A stretch of 64,000 nucleotides of DNA from Campylobacter bilis (GTDB lineage: Bacteria; Campylobacterota; Campylobacteria; Campylobacterales; Campylobacteraceae), in assembly GCF_016806695.1 (NCBI RefSeq), contig NZ_WUED01000004.1:1-64000 (forward strand), written 5' to 3'. Position numbers and translations under genes: made by a program. Positions 41,849-51,827 of the stretch are shown here, in pieces. Each line of letters starts with the position of its first letter. Within the stretch, counting starts at the first letter, position 1. Below the pieces are notes generated by a model. The model searched no databases. It was not told the DNA's origin and was given only the letters and a program-made list of their open reading frames with translations.

Positions 41849-43225
41849 TTAAAAACTCGCATAAATAAAATCAGGAATCCCATCTGGCATAAAGGCAAAA
41901 ACCAAGAGTAAAATAAAAGCTATGATAAAAGGCTTTAATAACAAAGGAGTGAGATTGAGAATTTTTATGCAATGATCTTTAAAATTGATAAATAAAGGAT
42001 AGATCATAAAAAGTACGCCAAAAGCTATTAGCATGTAAATATCATTATAAGTTGGGATTTGGAAAAAATTCTCATAGCATGCTTTAAAATACTCTAATGC
42101 ATCGTCTAAATTTTTACTATAGTAGAAGAAAATCCAAGTAAAACATATAAATTGTAAGGTTAAAAATCTTCCTAAGATAGGAATTTTTTCTAAACTGAAT
42201 TTGCTTAAAGCTAATAAATGTATAAAAACAATGCCAAAGCCGTGTAATAAACCCCAAATCACAAAAGAAAGCGTATTTCCATGCCACATTCCTGAGAGTA
42301 TAAAAGCAATGAGTATGTTAAAGATGGTGCGAGGCATTCCTTTTTTATTTCCGCCTAAGGGTATGTAAATATAATCTCTTATGAAGGTTGAAAGGCTAAT
42401 GTGCCATCTTGCCCAAAAGTCTTTAAGATTTTTCGCAAGATAAGGCATATTAAAATTAGGCGGCAAGTTAAAGCCTAACATTAAAGCAAAAGCACAAACT
42501 AAGTCTATATATCCACTAAAATCACAATATATTTGTACTGTATAAGCATAAATGGCACTAAGTAGTTGTATGAAATTATAAGATTGAGGAAAATCTAAAA
42601 TGTTTTTAGCATAAATTCCTAAGTAATTTGCGATAAGGACTTTTTTTACTATACCAAAAACCAATAAAACAATGATTAAATCTGCGTGTTTGAATTGGCG
42701 TTTTTTAAAGGCTTGTTCAAAGAAAAAAGAACTCCGCATAATAGGTCCTGAAAGTAGAGTGGGAAAAAAGGATAAAAAGCTTGCTAAATTCAAAAAGCTT
42801 ACTAAATGGCGTTTTTTATAAACTTCTACAAGATAGGTAATAGAACTAAAAGTGTAAAAGCTAATGCCTATAGGCAGCATTAAATCTATATTTAAAAATT
42901 CTAAGCCAAAAAAGTTTAATAATTCATCTAAACTTTCTTTAATACTAGGAAAGTATTTAAAAAAACATAAATTTAAAATAACAAAACTCATGCAGGTTGC
43001 GAAAATATAGCGTTTTTTGCGTACAAAAATAAGCAAGGCAAAATAATGTATAAAAAAAGTATATATAAATAAAACCAAAGCAAAATAGGGATTGATTAAA
43101 ATATAAATGATATAAGAAAAAATCAAAATTAAAATATTTTGTATTTTATAATGATTTTTAAAAGCCCAGTAAATAGCAAAAAAAGCAAGCATTAAAATAC
43201 TAAATTCTAAAGAAAAATAAGTCAT
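41849..43225 (-). CDS. patA: MBOAT-family acetyltransferase PatA
   Basis: A 458-residue polytopic membrane protein of the MBOAT family. The conserved ARWHISLSTFIRDYIYIPLG and the catalytic histidine region LSGMWHGNTLSFVIWGLLHG are typical of DltB/AlgI/PatA. Moves acetyl across the inner membrane for peptidoglycan O-acetylation. First gene of patA-patB-ape1 on the reverse strand. Confidence 0.9.
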   Translation of the reverse strand: MTYFSLEFSILMLAFFAIYWAFKNHYKIQNILILIFSYIIYILINPYFALVLFIYTFFIHYFALLIFVRKKRYIFATCMSFVILNLCFFKYFPSIKESLDELLNFFGLEFLNIDLMLPIGISFYTFSSITYLVEVYKKRHLVSFLNLASFLSFFPTLLSGPIMRSSFFFEQAFKKRQFKHADLIIVLLVFGIVKKVLIANYLGIYAKNILDFPQSYNFIQLLSAIYAYTVQIYCDFSGYIDLVCAFALMLGFNLPPNFNMPYLAKNLKDFWARWHISLSTFIRDYIYIPLGGNKKGMPRTIFNILIAFILSGMWHGNTLSFVIWGLLHGFGIVFIHLLALSKFSLEKIPILGRFLTLQFICFTWIFFYYSKNLDDALEYFKACYENFFQIPTYNDIYMLIAFGVLFMIYPLFINFKDHCIKILNLTPLLLKPFIIAFILLLVFAFMPDGIPDFIYASF

Positions 43226-43271
43226 GCTTTAAAATCCACAAATGAAATTTGCCCTATATAAAGAGCAAAGA

Positions 43272-43772
43272 TTATTTTTTATTTAATGCAATGTTTTTAA
43301 TGTATTCATCAGCTAAATAAAGCCCATTACCATGATCTCCAATGAGTTTTATTTTGTCTACTATGCCACGAAAAAGAGCTTCTTCTTCATGCTGTTCGCT
43401 TACGTACCATTGTAAGAAATTGAAAGTAGAATAGTCTTTGTGTATTAGCATGTGTTCAACTAAAGCGTTGATAGATTTTGTGATGGATTGTTCGTGTTCG
43501 TAAGTTTTTTCAAAAACATCAAGTAAGGATTTAAATTGATGTTGAGGTTGTTTTACTTCTTTTAATTCTACATGAGAGTCTGTTTCATTAAGATAAATGA
43601 TAAGTTTTTTTGCGTGATCGTTTTCTTCGCTTGCATGCGCAAATAAAAAGGATCCAGCACCATCAAAACTATTTTCATAGCACCAAGAACTCATACTAAG
43701 ATATAAGTTTGCTGCATACATTTCTTTATTTATTTGCTCATTGAGTAAAGTAATAACTTCCTTAGAAAGCAT
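43272..43772 (-). CDS. cft: Non-heme ferritin
   Basis: A 166-residue ferritin storing iron; ferroxidase ligands lie in LYLSMSSWCYENSFDGAGSF and HASEENDHAKKLI, with the later LQWYVSEQHEEEALFRGI. C. jejuni Cft protects against oxidative stress. Shine-Dalgarno AAGGAGAC precedes ATG. Divergent from pst across 252 bp of AT-rich DNA. Confidence 0.95.
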   Translation of the reverse strand: MLSKEVITLLNEQINKEMYAANLYLSMSSWCYENSFDGAGSFLFAHASEENDHAKKLIIYLNETDSHVELKEVKQPQHQFKSLLDVFEKTYEHEQSITKSINALVEHMLIHKDYSTFNFLQWYVSEQHEEEALFRGIVDKIKLIGDHGNGLYLADEYIKNIALNKK

Positions 43773-43964
43773 TTTTTGTCTCCTTTTTAAATTTTAAAAT
43801 ACTTTGTAATAATATATTATTTTGTTAAAAATAAACTAAAATTGTAAATTTAAAAATTAAAAATTCTAAATCATTTTATAACAAATCCATGGAATTCTTG
43901 CGTATATTAGAGGATTTATTTTTTTTAAAATCAATCAATTTTTAAGATTTTTATTGTTTGAGAT

Positions 43965-43980
43965 GTTTCTAAAATGTTTC
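43965..43980 (+). promoter_or_regulatory. PhosR-type pho box upstream of pstS
   Basis: GTTTCTAAAATGTTTC lies 44 bp before the pstS start. It matches the C. jejuni pho box recalled as GTTTC-N-AAAA-N-GTTTC, bound by the phosphate response regulator PhosR. Two GTTTC half-sites are eleven bases apart, one helical turn, as for tandem binding. The operator is intact although the operon it controls is not. Confidence 0.75.
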
Positions 43981-44024
43981 CAAGTTTTTTAAACTTCTAT
44001 CGCTTTTTAAAAAAGGAGAAGATT

Positions 44025-45023
44025 ATGAAAAAATTTTTATTTTTGAGTATGGGAAGTTTTACCCTTTTGGGCGTTTTAAATGCAGAAGAATTAAAGATCG
44101 CAGGATCTTCAACAGTATATCTTTCACAGCTTTTGTGGCTGAAGAATATGCTTTGATTAAAAATGTGAAAACTCCTATAGTAGAGAGTATAGGAACAGGG
44201 TGTGGATTTAAGTTTTTTGTGAGGGAATCACTGATATTTCTAATGCTTCAAGACCTATGAAACTTAGTGAATTTCAAGCTTGCAATCAAGCAGGCATTAC
44301 AGATATAGATAGTAGGTGTTATGATAGGTTATGATGGTATAGTTTTAGTACAAAATAAAGCCAATATTCCTTTAAGCATTACCAAAGAAGAGCTTTTTTT
44401 AGCTTTGGAAAAAGAAATTCCGCAAAAAGGAAAACTTGTGCTAAATCCTTAATACCCATTGGCATCAAATTAATAAAAACCTGCCTCAACGTAAAATCAG
44501 CATCTATGGTCCTCCTTCAAGTTCTGGTACTAGAGATAGTATAGAAGAGCTTATCATGCGTGATATTTCTAAAAAGATTCCTGAATATAAGGGTGAGTAT
44601 AAAACCATACGTCAAGATGGAGTTTACATTCCTAGTGGGGAAAATGATAATTTAATCATTTCAAAATTAAGTGTGGATAAAGATGCTTTTGGAATTTTTG
44701 GCTATGGTTTTTTGGTGAGTAATTTTGATAAAGTCAATGCAGCTAGTATTGATGGTATCATGCCAAGTAAAGAAAGTATTGCTAATGAAACATACGAACT
44801 TGCAAGAACTTTATTTATCTATATTAATGCGAAGAAAAATCCTAAACAAGCCTTTGAATTTGCAAAAATTTATATGAGTGATGATTTGGCAAAAAATGGA
44901 GGTGAGCTTGAAAAAATAGGACTTATTCCTTTAAGTGATGAGAAATTAAAAGCTTTTCAAAAGCATATACAAGAGAGAAAAATTTTAACTTATGATAGGG
45001 TAAAAGCTGGGAAAGCTTTTTAA
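44025..45023 (+). pseudogene. pstS: Phosphate ABC transporter substrate-binding protein, frameshifted
   Basis: ATG 44025 follows AAAGGAGAAG and starts a signal peptide (MKKFLFLSMGSFTLLGVLNA) then EELKIAGSSTVY, the start of mature PstS. The frame breaks after C at 44122 (one base lost), at T6 (44212-44217, one short), near 44310, and near 44450 (one T extra). Other frames supply [48 protein letters not shown] (phosphate-binding loop) and FGYGFLVSNF to a normal C-terminus at 45023. At least four lesions; no functional binding protein. Confidence 0.88.
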
Positions 45024-45030
45024 AGGAAAT

Positions 45031-45942
45031 ATTTTATTAAAAGAAAAAATCATTTCATTTATACTTTTTTTATGTGCTTTTGTGAGTGTTATGGTGAGCT
45101 TTGCTATTTTGTTTACAATCTTAATTGAAGCTTTAAAATTTTTTCAAAAAGAAAGCATTATTACCTTTTTATTTTCAAGTGAATGGGCTGCAGATGCAGC
45201 TTTTGTAAATGCAGATGGTACAAGCAAGGCGTTTTTGGTGCTTTATCGCTTTTTTGGGGAACTTTTTATATTTCTTTAATCGCTATGCTAAGTGCTTTGC
45301 CTTTGGGTGTGATGTGTGCTATATATTTGGGTGTTTTTGCGTCTAAAAAATCAAAAAATTGCTTAAAGCCTATACTAGAAATCATAGCTGCAATTCCTAC
45401 TGTGGTTTTTGGATTTTTTGCGGCTATAGTTGTAGCACCTTGTATAGTATGGTTTTTTCTTTATTAGGCTTGCAAGCTAGTTTTCAAAGTGCTTTAGGAG
45501 CAGGACTTATTATGGGGATTATGATAGTTCCTATAGTGGCTTCTTTATCGCAAGATTGTATTGAAGCTGTAAGCCAAAAAAGGATCCATGCTGCTTATGC
45601 TTTGGCAATGACTAAAAAAGAAGTGGTTTTTGCAGTCATTTTACTTGAACACTTCCAGGTATACTTGCAGCTTGTCTTTTAGGGGTTTCAAGAGCCTTAG
45701 GTGAAACCATGATAGTAGTAATGGCAGCTTCTTTGCGTCCTAATTTAAGTATGAATTTTTTAGAAGACATGACAACTATCACAGTAAAAATAGTAGAAGC
45801 TTTAAGCGGGGATCAGGCCTTTGATAGTTCTTTGACTTTAAGTGCTTTTTCTTTGGGTTTTGTTCTTTTTATACTCACTTTATTTATTAATATATTGAGT
45901 GTTTATCTTATTAACCGTTTTTATAAAAGGAAAAATTTATGA
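45031..45942 (+). pseudogene. pstC: Phosphate ABC transporter permease PstC, frameshifted, start codon missing
   Basis: The frame opens at ATT 45031 after TAAAGGAAAT and reads ILLKEKIISFILFLCAFVSV; no ATG, GTG or TTG is near the ribosome site, so a lost G of an ATG is likely. It breaks near 45230, at T6 near 45450 and near 45655. The pieces give the membrane protein with LIGVSRALGETMIVVMAAS-type end (EAA loop: RALGETMIVVMAASLRP). Overlaps pstA by four bases. Confidence 0.85.
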
Positions 45943-47021
45943 AGAAACTTTTTAAAAAAAGGCAAAAAGCTTCAAAGTCTTTTAAAAGGCTTTGTAAAAT
46001 GGGGCTTTATTTTAATTTGCTTTTTCTTTGTATCTTTTTAGTAAGCGTGGTGTATCTTGGGAGTGGGGCTTTTAAACAAAGTTATATTTATGCTAAAGCC
46101 CAAAAAAATTCCCCAGTTTATGAGCTTTTATCGCGTGCAGAACAAAGAAGGATAAGAACAGGTCAAATCACTAAAAAACTTGGCTTTTAGCCAATGCAGA
46201 AGTAGATCAGTATATGAAGCAAAAATACAATCGCTTAAATCAACAGCAAAGAGCTTTAGTAGATGAACTTGTGCAAAAAGGCGAAATAGAACTTCGTTTT
46301 AATACTCCTTTCTTTTTAAATGGGGATTCTAAATCGCCTGAAAATTCAGGTATTTTATCTTCGCTTGTAGGGACCTTGCTTGTGATGCTTGTTTGTATGG
46401 TTGTGAGTGTTCCTATAGGGATTGCAACCGCTATTTATCTAGAAGAATTTGCACCACAAAATATTTTTACACATTTTATAGAAGTGTGTATTAATAATCT
46501 TGCTAGTATTCTTAGTATTTTATTTGGACTTTTAGGACTTGGGGTGTTTATCAATCTTTTTAATATGCCTCGATCTAGTACTTTAGTAGGAGGGCTTACT
46601 TTGGCCATGATGAGTTTGCCTATTATCATTGTTTGTACAAAGGCAGCTTTAAAAAGCGTGGATATAAATATGAAAAATGCTGCTTATGCTTTAGGTATGA
46701 CAAGGGTGCAAGTGATTAAAGGCATTATTTTGCCTTTAGCTATGCCTATGATTTTAACAGGGACTATACTTACTTTAGCACAGGCTATAGGAGAAACAGC
46801 ACCTTTAATGATTATAGGTATGATAGCTTTTATCCCTGATGTGGCAAATTCTATTTTTGATCCTACTAGTGTTTTATCAGCCCAAATTTACTCATGGTTG
46901 GCCATGCCTGAGCGTGCTTTTTTAGAAAGAACTGCAGCATATGGTGCTTTTGGGGGTTTTAGTTGTGCTTAATTTAAGTGCGGTATTGTTAAGAAAATAT
47001 TTTCAAGGAAGATTAAAATGA
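45939..47021 (+). pseudogene. pstA: Phosphate ABC transporter permease PstA, frameshifted
   Basis: The first frame (MKKLFKKRQKASKSFKRLCK, then a membrane helix) ends at 46190 after A6 (46173-46178); with A7 it continues TWLLANAEVDQYMKQKYNRL through the permease core, LAQAIGETAPLMIIGMIAFI (the EAA loop), and would finish with [17 protein letters not shown] after a second shift in the T4/G5 run near 46947-46955. The stop at 47019-47021 overlaps the pstB start. Confidence 0.87.
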
Positions 47022-47758
47022 TAGCAAAAATAAGCAATTTAAATTTATTTTATGGGAAAAAACAGGCCTTGCTTGATATCAATATGCAAATTAAGCAAAA
47101 CAAAATAACCACTCTCATAGGGGCTTCAGGATGTGGAAAATCTACTTTTTTGCGTTGTTTTAATAGAATGAATGATAAAATCGCAAAGATTTATGGTTTG
47201 ATTGAGGTTGAAGGTAAAGATGTTAATCATCAAGATGTGGTGGTTTTGCGTAAAAATGTAGGTATGGTGTTTCAACAGGCTAATGTTTTTGTAAAAAGCA
47301 TTTATGAAAATATCTCTTATGCACCTAGGCTTCATGGCATGTTTAAAAATAAAGACGAGGAAGAGGCTTTGGTGGTTGATTGCTTAGAAAAAGTAGGGCT
47401 TTTTAAAGAAGTTAAAGATAAATTAAAGCAAAATGCTTTAGTCCTTTTAGGAGGACAGCAACAGCGTCTTTGTATAGCAAGAGCCTTAGCTATTAAGCCT
47501 AAGCTTTTGCTTTTAGGTGAACCTACTTCAGCACTTGATCCTATAAGTTTAAGTATTATAGAAGAACTTTTAAAAGAATTAAGTCATAATCTTTCTATGA
47601 TCATGATAACACATAATATGCAGCAAGGCAAACGCATTGGCGATTATACAGCCTTTTTTCATCTTGGACAATTAGTAGAATTAGGTCAAAGTCAAGAAAT
47701 TTTTGAAAACCCAAAGCAAGAAAAAACTAAAGCCTATTTAAGCGGTGTTTTTGGATAG
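47018..47758 (+). CDS. pstB: Phosphate ABC transporter ATP-binding protein PstB with mutated Walker B and signature motifs
   Basis: A full-length 246-residue ABC ATPase. Walker [11 protein letters not shown]-loop [10 protein letters not shown] and switch histidine ITHNMQQ are normal. The signature reads [11 protein letters not shown], where PstB has LSGGQ, and Walker B reads [13 protein letters not shown], where the Mg-binding aspartate should precede EPTSALD. Loss of that aspartate normally abolishes ATP hydrolysis, and the Ser-to-Leu change in the signature impairs ATP sandwiching. The frame is open, yet the protein is probably inactive, matching decay of the three genes upstream. Confidence 0.9.
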   Translation: MIAKISNLNLFYGKKQALLDINMQIKQNKITTLIGASGCGKSTFLRCFNRMNDKIAKIYGLIEVEGKDVNHQDVVVLRKNVGMVFQQANVFVKSIYENISYAPRLHGMFKNKDEEEALVVDCLEKVGLFKEVKDKLKQNALVLLGGQQQRLCIARALAIKPKLLLLGEPTSALDPISLSIIEELLKELSHNLSMIMITHNMQQGKRIGDYTAFFHLGQLVELGQSQEIFENPKQEKTKAYLSGVFG

Positions 47759-47761
47759 AAT

Positions 47762-48877
47762 TTATCCTAATAGAGCTTTTAAGCCTTTAAGTTTTAAAAG
47801 CCATTGCAATTCTATGAATTTTTTAATATAGGATGCTAGGCTTCCTTTTATGCTTTTGTTTTTTATAACTCCTATAGCGTAATTTTCGCCTAAAGAACAT
47901 AAGATTCCTTTGTTTTGGTAATGAAAAAAATCATTAAATTTAAAATCATTATTAAATCTTTTAGCCAGATATTGGCTTTGTTGGTTTGCTAATTGTGCTG
48001 TTGGAGCATAAGCTTTGTTATTAGCATCTTTTAATAAAGCACAATCTCCTAAGACAAAAATATTATTCATTGGTTTTTCTTGATTTAAGGGATTTAAAAA
48101 GGCATTGATTTCTATTTTATTCCTTTGAGAATTAAAAAAGGAAGAATTTCCTATTACTGGATTGCCTTGTACTCCAGCTGTCCAAAGAATGAAATTAGCA
48201 TTTATTTTTTCTTCTGCATTGTTTTTTTGTATGATTACTCCATCTTTTTGGCATTGGATGATTTTAGAATTAAGATAAAACTCAATGCCTAATTTTTCTA
48301 GATAAAGTTGGGCCTGTAAAGCAAGATCCTTATCAAATATAGGTAAAATTGTTGGCATAAATTCTATGCATTTGAGTTTAAAATTTTTATTGATTTTTTT
48401 TAAATCGTGGGCTAAATTTCCTAATAGTTCTATCCCGCTAAATCCTCCTCCACAAACTGCAATTTCTAAATTATTATCATAATTTTTCATTTTTTCATAA
48501 ATTGTGAAGCTGTTTTTAAAATCGACTATATCAAAAGCATATTCTTTAACTCCTGGGATCTTAAAATCATCGCTATTAAATCCTAAACCTATAATAAGAA
48601 AATCATAATCGTACTTTGCCTTCAATCCTACCACTTCATTTTCTTTAATCTCTAGGATTTGATCTTTGATAAAAGTGACTTCTTGAGGTAAAATTTCTTT
48701 ATAATTAATATTGATGTTTTTTCCTGAACTAACGACTTGGTGGAGCAAAACACTTTGATAATGATAATCTTCTTTTGAAATTAAAGTAATATCATATTTT
48801 TTCAAGGTATTTTTATTTAAATTTTTTATAAAAGATAAGCTGGCATATCCCCCACCTAATAATAGAATTTTTTCCAT
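47762..48877 (-). CDS. NAD(P)H/FAD-dependent oxidoreductase (type II NADH dehydrogenase-like)
   Basis: A 371-residue flavoprotein with FAD-binding GGGYASLSFIKNLNKNTL, a second Rossmann fold with NAD-binding IAVCGGGFSGIELLGNLA, and C-terminal NNIFVLGDCALLKDANN contacting FAD. The C-terminal hydrophobic/basic helix (FIELQWLLKLKGLKALLG) fits membrane association as in NDH-2. Possible electron entry to quinone; donor not proven. It is convergent with pstB, four bases apart, and is accessory relative to the gene order I recall. Confidence 0.75.
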   Translation of the reverse strand: MEKILLLGGGYASLSFIKNLNKNTLKKYDITLISKEDYHYQSVLLHQVVSSGKNININYKEILPQEVTFIKDQILEIKENEVVGLKAKYDYDFLIIGLGFNSDDFKIPGVKEYAFDIVDFKNSFTIYEKMKNYDNNLEIAVCGGGFSGIELLGNLAHDLKKINKNFKLKCIEFMPTILPIFDKDLALQAQLYLEKLGIEFYLNSKIIQCQKDGVIIQKNNAEEKINANFILWTAGVQGNPVIGNSSFFNSQRNKIEINAFLNPLNQEKPMNNIFVLGDCALLKDANNKAYAPTAQLANQQSQYLAKRFNNDFKFNDFFHYQNKGILCSLGENYAIGVIKNKSIKGSLASYIKKFIELQWLLKLKGLKALLG

Positions 48878-49030
48878 TTATCAATCCTCTGTTTTTGTAT
48901 AAAATTTTAAATTAAATATCAGTATTTTAATATCCATGATTTTTCACAGTAAATAAAGATAATATAATAAAAATTAATTTAAGATAAATTATGAAAGATA
49001 TGATTTTTATAATCATATCTTTATTATGAG

Positions 49031-49095
49031 GTATTGCTAAAATGTAATGGGTATTATTAAAATGTAACATAAGGCTGAAATTTTGATTAAAATGT
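49031..49095. promoter_or_regulatory. Phased direct repeats, candidate regulator site
   Basis: GTATTGCTAAAATGTAATGG (49031-49050) is followed at once by GTATTATTAAAATGTAACAT (49051-49070), 15 of 20 bases identical, and a third TTAAAATGT starts at 49087. Offsets of 20 and 30 bases place the copies on one face of the helix, the usual layout for response-regulator binding. The regulator is unknown. Confidence 0.5.
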
Positions 49096-49170
49096 TTAAA
49101 TAGTGTTGTTTTTACGCGTGTGTTTTTATTTGTTTTTATTATTTTACTTCAATTTTATGCTTAGTTTTTG

Positions 49171-49206
49171 AAAATGTATAAAAAAGTAACATTATTGATA
49201 CATTTT
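49171..49206. promoter_or_regulatory. Inverted repeat AAAATGTAT/ATACATTTT, candidate operator
   Basis: The 9-bp arms (49171-49179 and 49198-49206) are exact complements with an 18-base spacer, about 105 bp before the thiolase start. The arm shares AAAATGT with the direct repeats upstream, so the same protein may bind both. Confidence 0.4.
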
Positions 49207-49309
49207 TTGATTTTTTGTTTCTTGATGGGTGGTTTATTCTTAAGAAATGTTTTGTTTTTAATATACTTAAGATCGAGGTAAAATTAACTACAAAGCAAAG
49301 GATTATTTT

Positions 49310-50491
49310 ATGAAAGAGGTTGTAATAGTAGCAGCTAAAAGAACTGCCATTGGAACTTTTCTAGGATCACTTAAAACACTCAAGCCTGTGGATATGGTCA
49401 GTATTTTAAGTAAAAATTTAATAGAAAGTTTAAATGTGCAAACTCATTGCATAGATGAGTTGGTTTTAGGACAGGTTTTACAAGCTGGACAAGGACAAAA
49501 TATAGCTAGACAAGCTCTTTTAAAAAGTGGTTTAAAAGAGGATAAAACAGCTTTTTTAGTGAGTATGGTTTGCGGATCTGGTCTTAAGGCTATAGAACTT
49601 GGTTTTAATTCAATAACTTTGGCTAATGCGTCTTTGATTTTGGCTGGGGGTGTTGAAAATATGTCCTTATCGCCTTTTATCATGCAAAATGCTAGATTAG
49701 GTTATAAAATGGGCAATCAAACTTTAATAGATAGTATGATTAATGATGGTTTATGGTGTGCTTTAAATGATTATCATATGGGCATTACTGCTGAAAATTT
49801 AGCTAAAAAATATCATATTTCAAGGCAAGAGCAAGATGAATTTGCTTTAAATTCTCATAAAAAGGCCACAAAGGCTATAGAGCAAGGCAAATTTAATGAT
49901 GAAATTTTAGCCTTAAATATAAAAGATAAAAAGAATGAATTCCTTTTTAAAGAAGATGAATTTGTAAGAAAAGATGCAAGTATAGAAAAGCTTTCAAAAC
50001 TTTCTCCTGTGTTTGATAAAGAAGGTAGCGTAACTGCTGGAAATTCTTCCGGTATTAATGATGGAGCGGCCATGCTTATGCTAGCTTCTAAAGAAAAGGC
50101 TAAAGAATTGGGCTTGCCTATTCTTGCTACTCTTAAATCTTTTGCTAGTGTGGGCGTTGATCCAAGTGTTATGGGTATAGGTGCGGCTTTTGCAGTTAAA
50201 GAACTTTTAAAGAAAAATAAACTTGATTTAAAAGATATAGATTTAATAGAACTTAATGAAGCCTTTGCAGCTCAAAGTATAGCAAGCATTAGAGAATTAA
50301 AAGCTGATGAAGAGAAGATAAACATACACGGCGGAGCTATAGCTTTAGGTCATCCTATAGGGGCTAGTGGAGCTAGAATACTAACGAGTTTGATTTATGC
50401 TTTAAGACAAAATAAAAAAGAATTAGGGCTGGCTACTTTGTGTGTAGGTGGAGGGCAAGGTATTAGCGTTTTAGTTGAAATGAAGGAATAA
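49310..50491 (+). CDS. Acetyl-CoA C-acetyltransferase (thiolase)
   Basis: A 393-residue biosynthetic-type thiolase: active Cys in [29 protein letters not shown], the His in [18 protein letters not shown], and the second Cys in [15 protein letters not shown]. In this operon it would split acetoacetyl-CoA to two acetyl-CoA. The order thiolase-scoA-scoB-transporter matches that recalled for H. pylori. Two bases separate it from scoA. Confidence 0.92.
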   Translation: MKEVVIVAAKRTAIGTFLGSLKTLKPVDMVSILSKNLIESLNVQTHCIDELVLGQVLQAGQGQNIARQALLKSGLKEDKTAFLVSMVCGSGLKAIELGFNSITLANASLILAGGVENMSLSPFIMQNARLGYKMGNQTLIDSMINDGLWCALNDYHMGITAENLAKKYHISRQEQDEFALNSHKKATKAIEQGKFNDEILALNIKDKKNEFLFKEDEFVRKDASIEKLSKLSPVFDKEGSVTAGNSSGINDGAAMLMLASKEKAKELGLPILATLKSFASVGVDPSVMGIGAAFAVKELLKKNKLDLKDIDLIELNEAFAAQSIASIRELKADEEKINIHGGAIALGHPIGASGARILTSLIYALRQNKKELGLATLCVGGGQGISVLVEMKE

Positions 50492-50493
50492 AA

Positions 50494-51183
50494 ATGAATA
50501 AAATTATAGATAATTTAGATCTGGCTTTTAAAGATTTAAAAGACGGTATGACTCTTTTAGTCGGTGGATTTGGACTTTGTGGTATTCCTGAGTATAGTAT
50601 AGCTAAGGTGAAGGAATTGGGCGTAAAGGATTTAACCGTTGTGAGTAATAATTGCGGTGTAGATGATTTTGGACTTGGGATTTTGCTAGCAAATAAACAG
50701 ATTAAAAAGATGATAGCTTCTTATGTAGGAGAAAATAAAATTTTTGAACAGCAATTGATCAATAAAGAATTAGAGGTTGTGCTTACCCCACAAGGTACTT
50801 TAGCAGAGCAATTAAGAGCTGGTGGGGCTGGGATTGCTGGTTTTTATACTCAAACAGGCATTGGGACTTTAGTAGCGCAAAGTAAAGAGCATAAAGAATT
50901 TGATGGAAAAATGTATATTTTAGAGCAAGCCATTAAAGGGGATTTTGCTTTAGTAAAAGCCCAAAAAGCAGATAAATACGGCAATTTGATTTTTAATAAA
51001 ACAGCTAGAAATTTTAATCCTTTATGTGCTAGTGCAGGAAAAATTACTGTGGCTGAGGTTGAAGAACTAGTAGATGAAATTAATCCTGATAGTGTGCATT
51101 TGAGCGGAATTTATGTGGATTTTGTTTATAAGGGTGAATTTTATGAAAAAAGAATAGAAAAATTAACCGTGGATAAAGGATAA
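50494..51183 (+). CDS. scoA: Succinyl-CoA:3-ketoacid CoA-transferase subunit A
   Basis: A 229-residue subunit: [37 protein letters not shown], and the second glycine motif [19 protein letters not shown]. With scoB it activates acetoacetate with CoA from succinyl-CoA. Translated from AAGGAATAAAA; three bases before scoB. Confidence 0.93.
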   Translation: MNKIIDNLDLAFKDLKDGMTLLVGGFGLCGIPEYSIAKVKELGVKDLTVVSNNCGVDDFGLGILLANKQIKKMIASYVGENKIFEQQLINKELEVVLTPQGTLAEQLRAGGAGIAGFYTQTGIGTLVAQSKEHKEFDGKMYILEQAIKGDFALVKAQKADKYGNLIFNKTARNFNPLCASAGKITVAEVEELVDEINPDSVHLSGIYVDFVYKGEFYEKRIEKLTVDKG

Positions 51184-51186
51184 AAG

Positions 51187-51819
51187 ATGTCAAAACAGAT
51201 TATAGTAAAAAGAGCCGTTAAAGAAATAAAAGATGGGATGTATGTCAATCTTGGCATAGGGATACCAACCTTAGTAGCTGATGAAATTAAAAGCTTGAAT
51301 TTAGAGGTATTTTTGCATTCTGAAAATGGATTATTGGGTATAGGTTCTTATCCTAAAGAAAATGAAGTTGATGCTGATTTAATCAATGCGGGCAAAGAGA
51401 CTGTAAGTGTGGTTAAAGGAGCTTCTTTTTTTGATAGTGCTGAATCTTTTGCTATGATAAGAGGCAATCATATTAACTTAGCCCTTCTTGGTGCTATGGA
51501 AGTTTCTCAAAAGGGAGATTTAGCAAATTACATGATACCTGGAAAATTGGTTAAAGGTATGGGTGGGGCTATGGATTTAGTCGCAGGGGCTAGAAGAATA
51601 GTGGTTGTCATGGAACACACTAATAAAAAGGGCGAAAGTAAGGTAAAAAAAGAATGCACCTTGCCTTTAACGGGTAAAGCTGTGGTTCATAGATTGATTA
51701 CAGAACTTGGTGTTTTTGATTTTGAAGATGGAAAAATGAAGCTTATTGAATTACAAGAAGGAGTAAGTTTGGAGGAAATAAAGGCTAAAACCGAAGCAGA
51801 ATTTGAAGTGTGCTTATAG
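51187..51819 (+). CDS. scoB: Succinyl-CoA:3-ketoacid CoA-transferase subunit B
   Basis: A 210-residue subunit with the catalytic glutamate in LHSENGLLGIGSYP and MIPGKLVKGMGGAMDLVAGA. Completes the CoA-transferase with scoA. Its stop lies eight bases before the atoE-like start. Confidence 0.93.
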   Translation: MSKQIIVKRAVKEIKDGMYVNLGIGIPTLVADEIKSLNLEVFLHSENGLLGIGSYPKENEVDADLINAGKETVSVVKGASFFDSAESFAMIRGNHINLALLGAMEVSQKGDLANYMIPGKLVKGMGGAMDLVAGARRIVVVMEHTNKKGESKVKKECTLPLTGKAVVHRLITELGVFDFEDGKMKLIELQEGVSLEEIKAKTEAEFEVCL

Positions 51820-51827
51820 GAAATTTT

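Larger units (their letters stand above)
48878..49309. other. 432-bp intergenic region with phased repeats before the thiolase operon
   Basis: No gene is seen. It holds the start-side of the divergent oxidoreductase, three TAAAATGT repeats (49037-49095), a 9-bp inverted repeat (49171-49206), TTCTTAAGAA near 49240, and a TTAATATACTTAA promoter-like stretch about 45 bp before the thiolase ATG. Confidence 0.55.
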
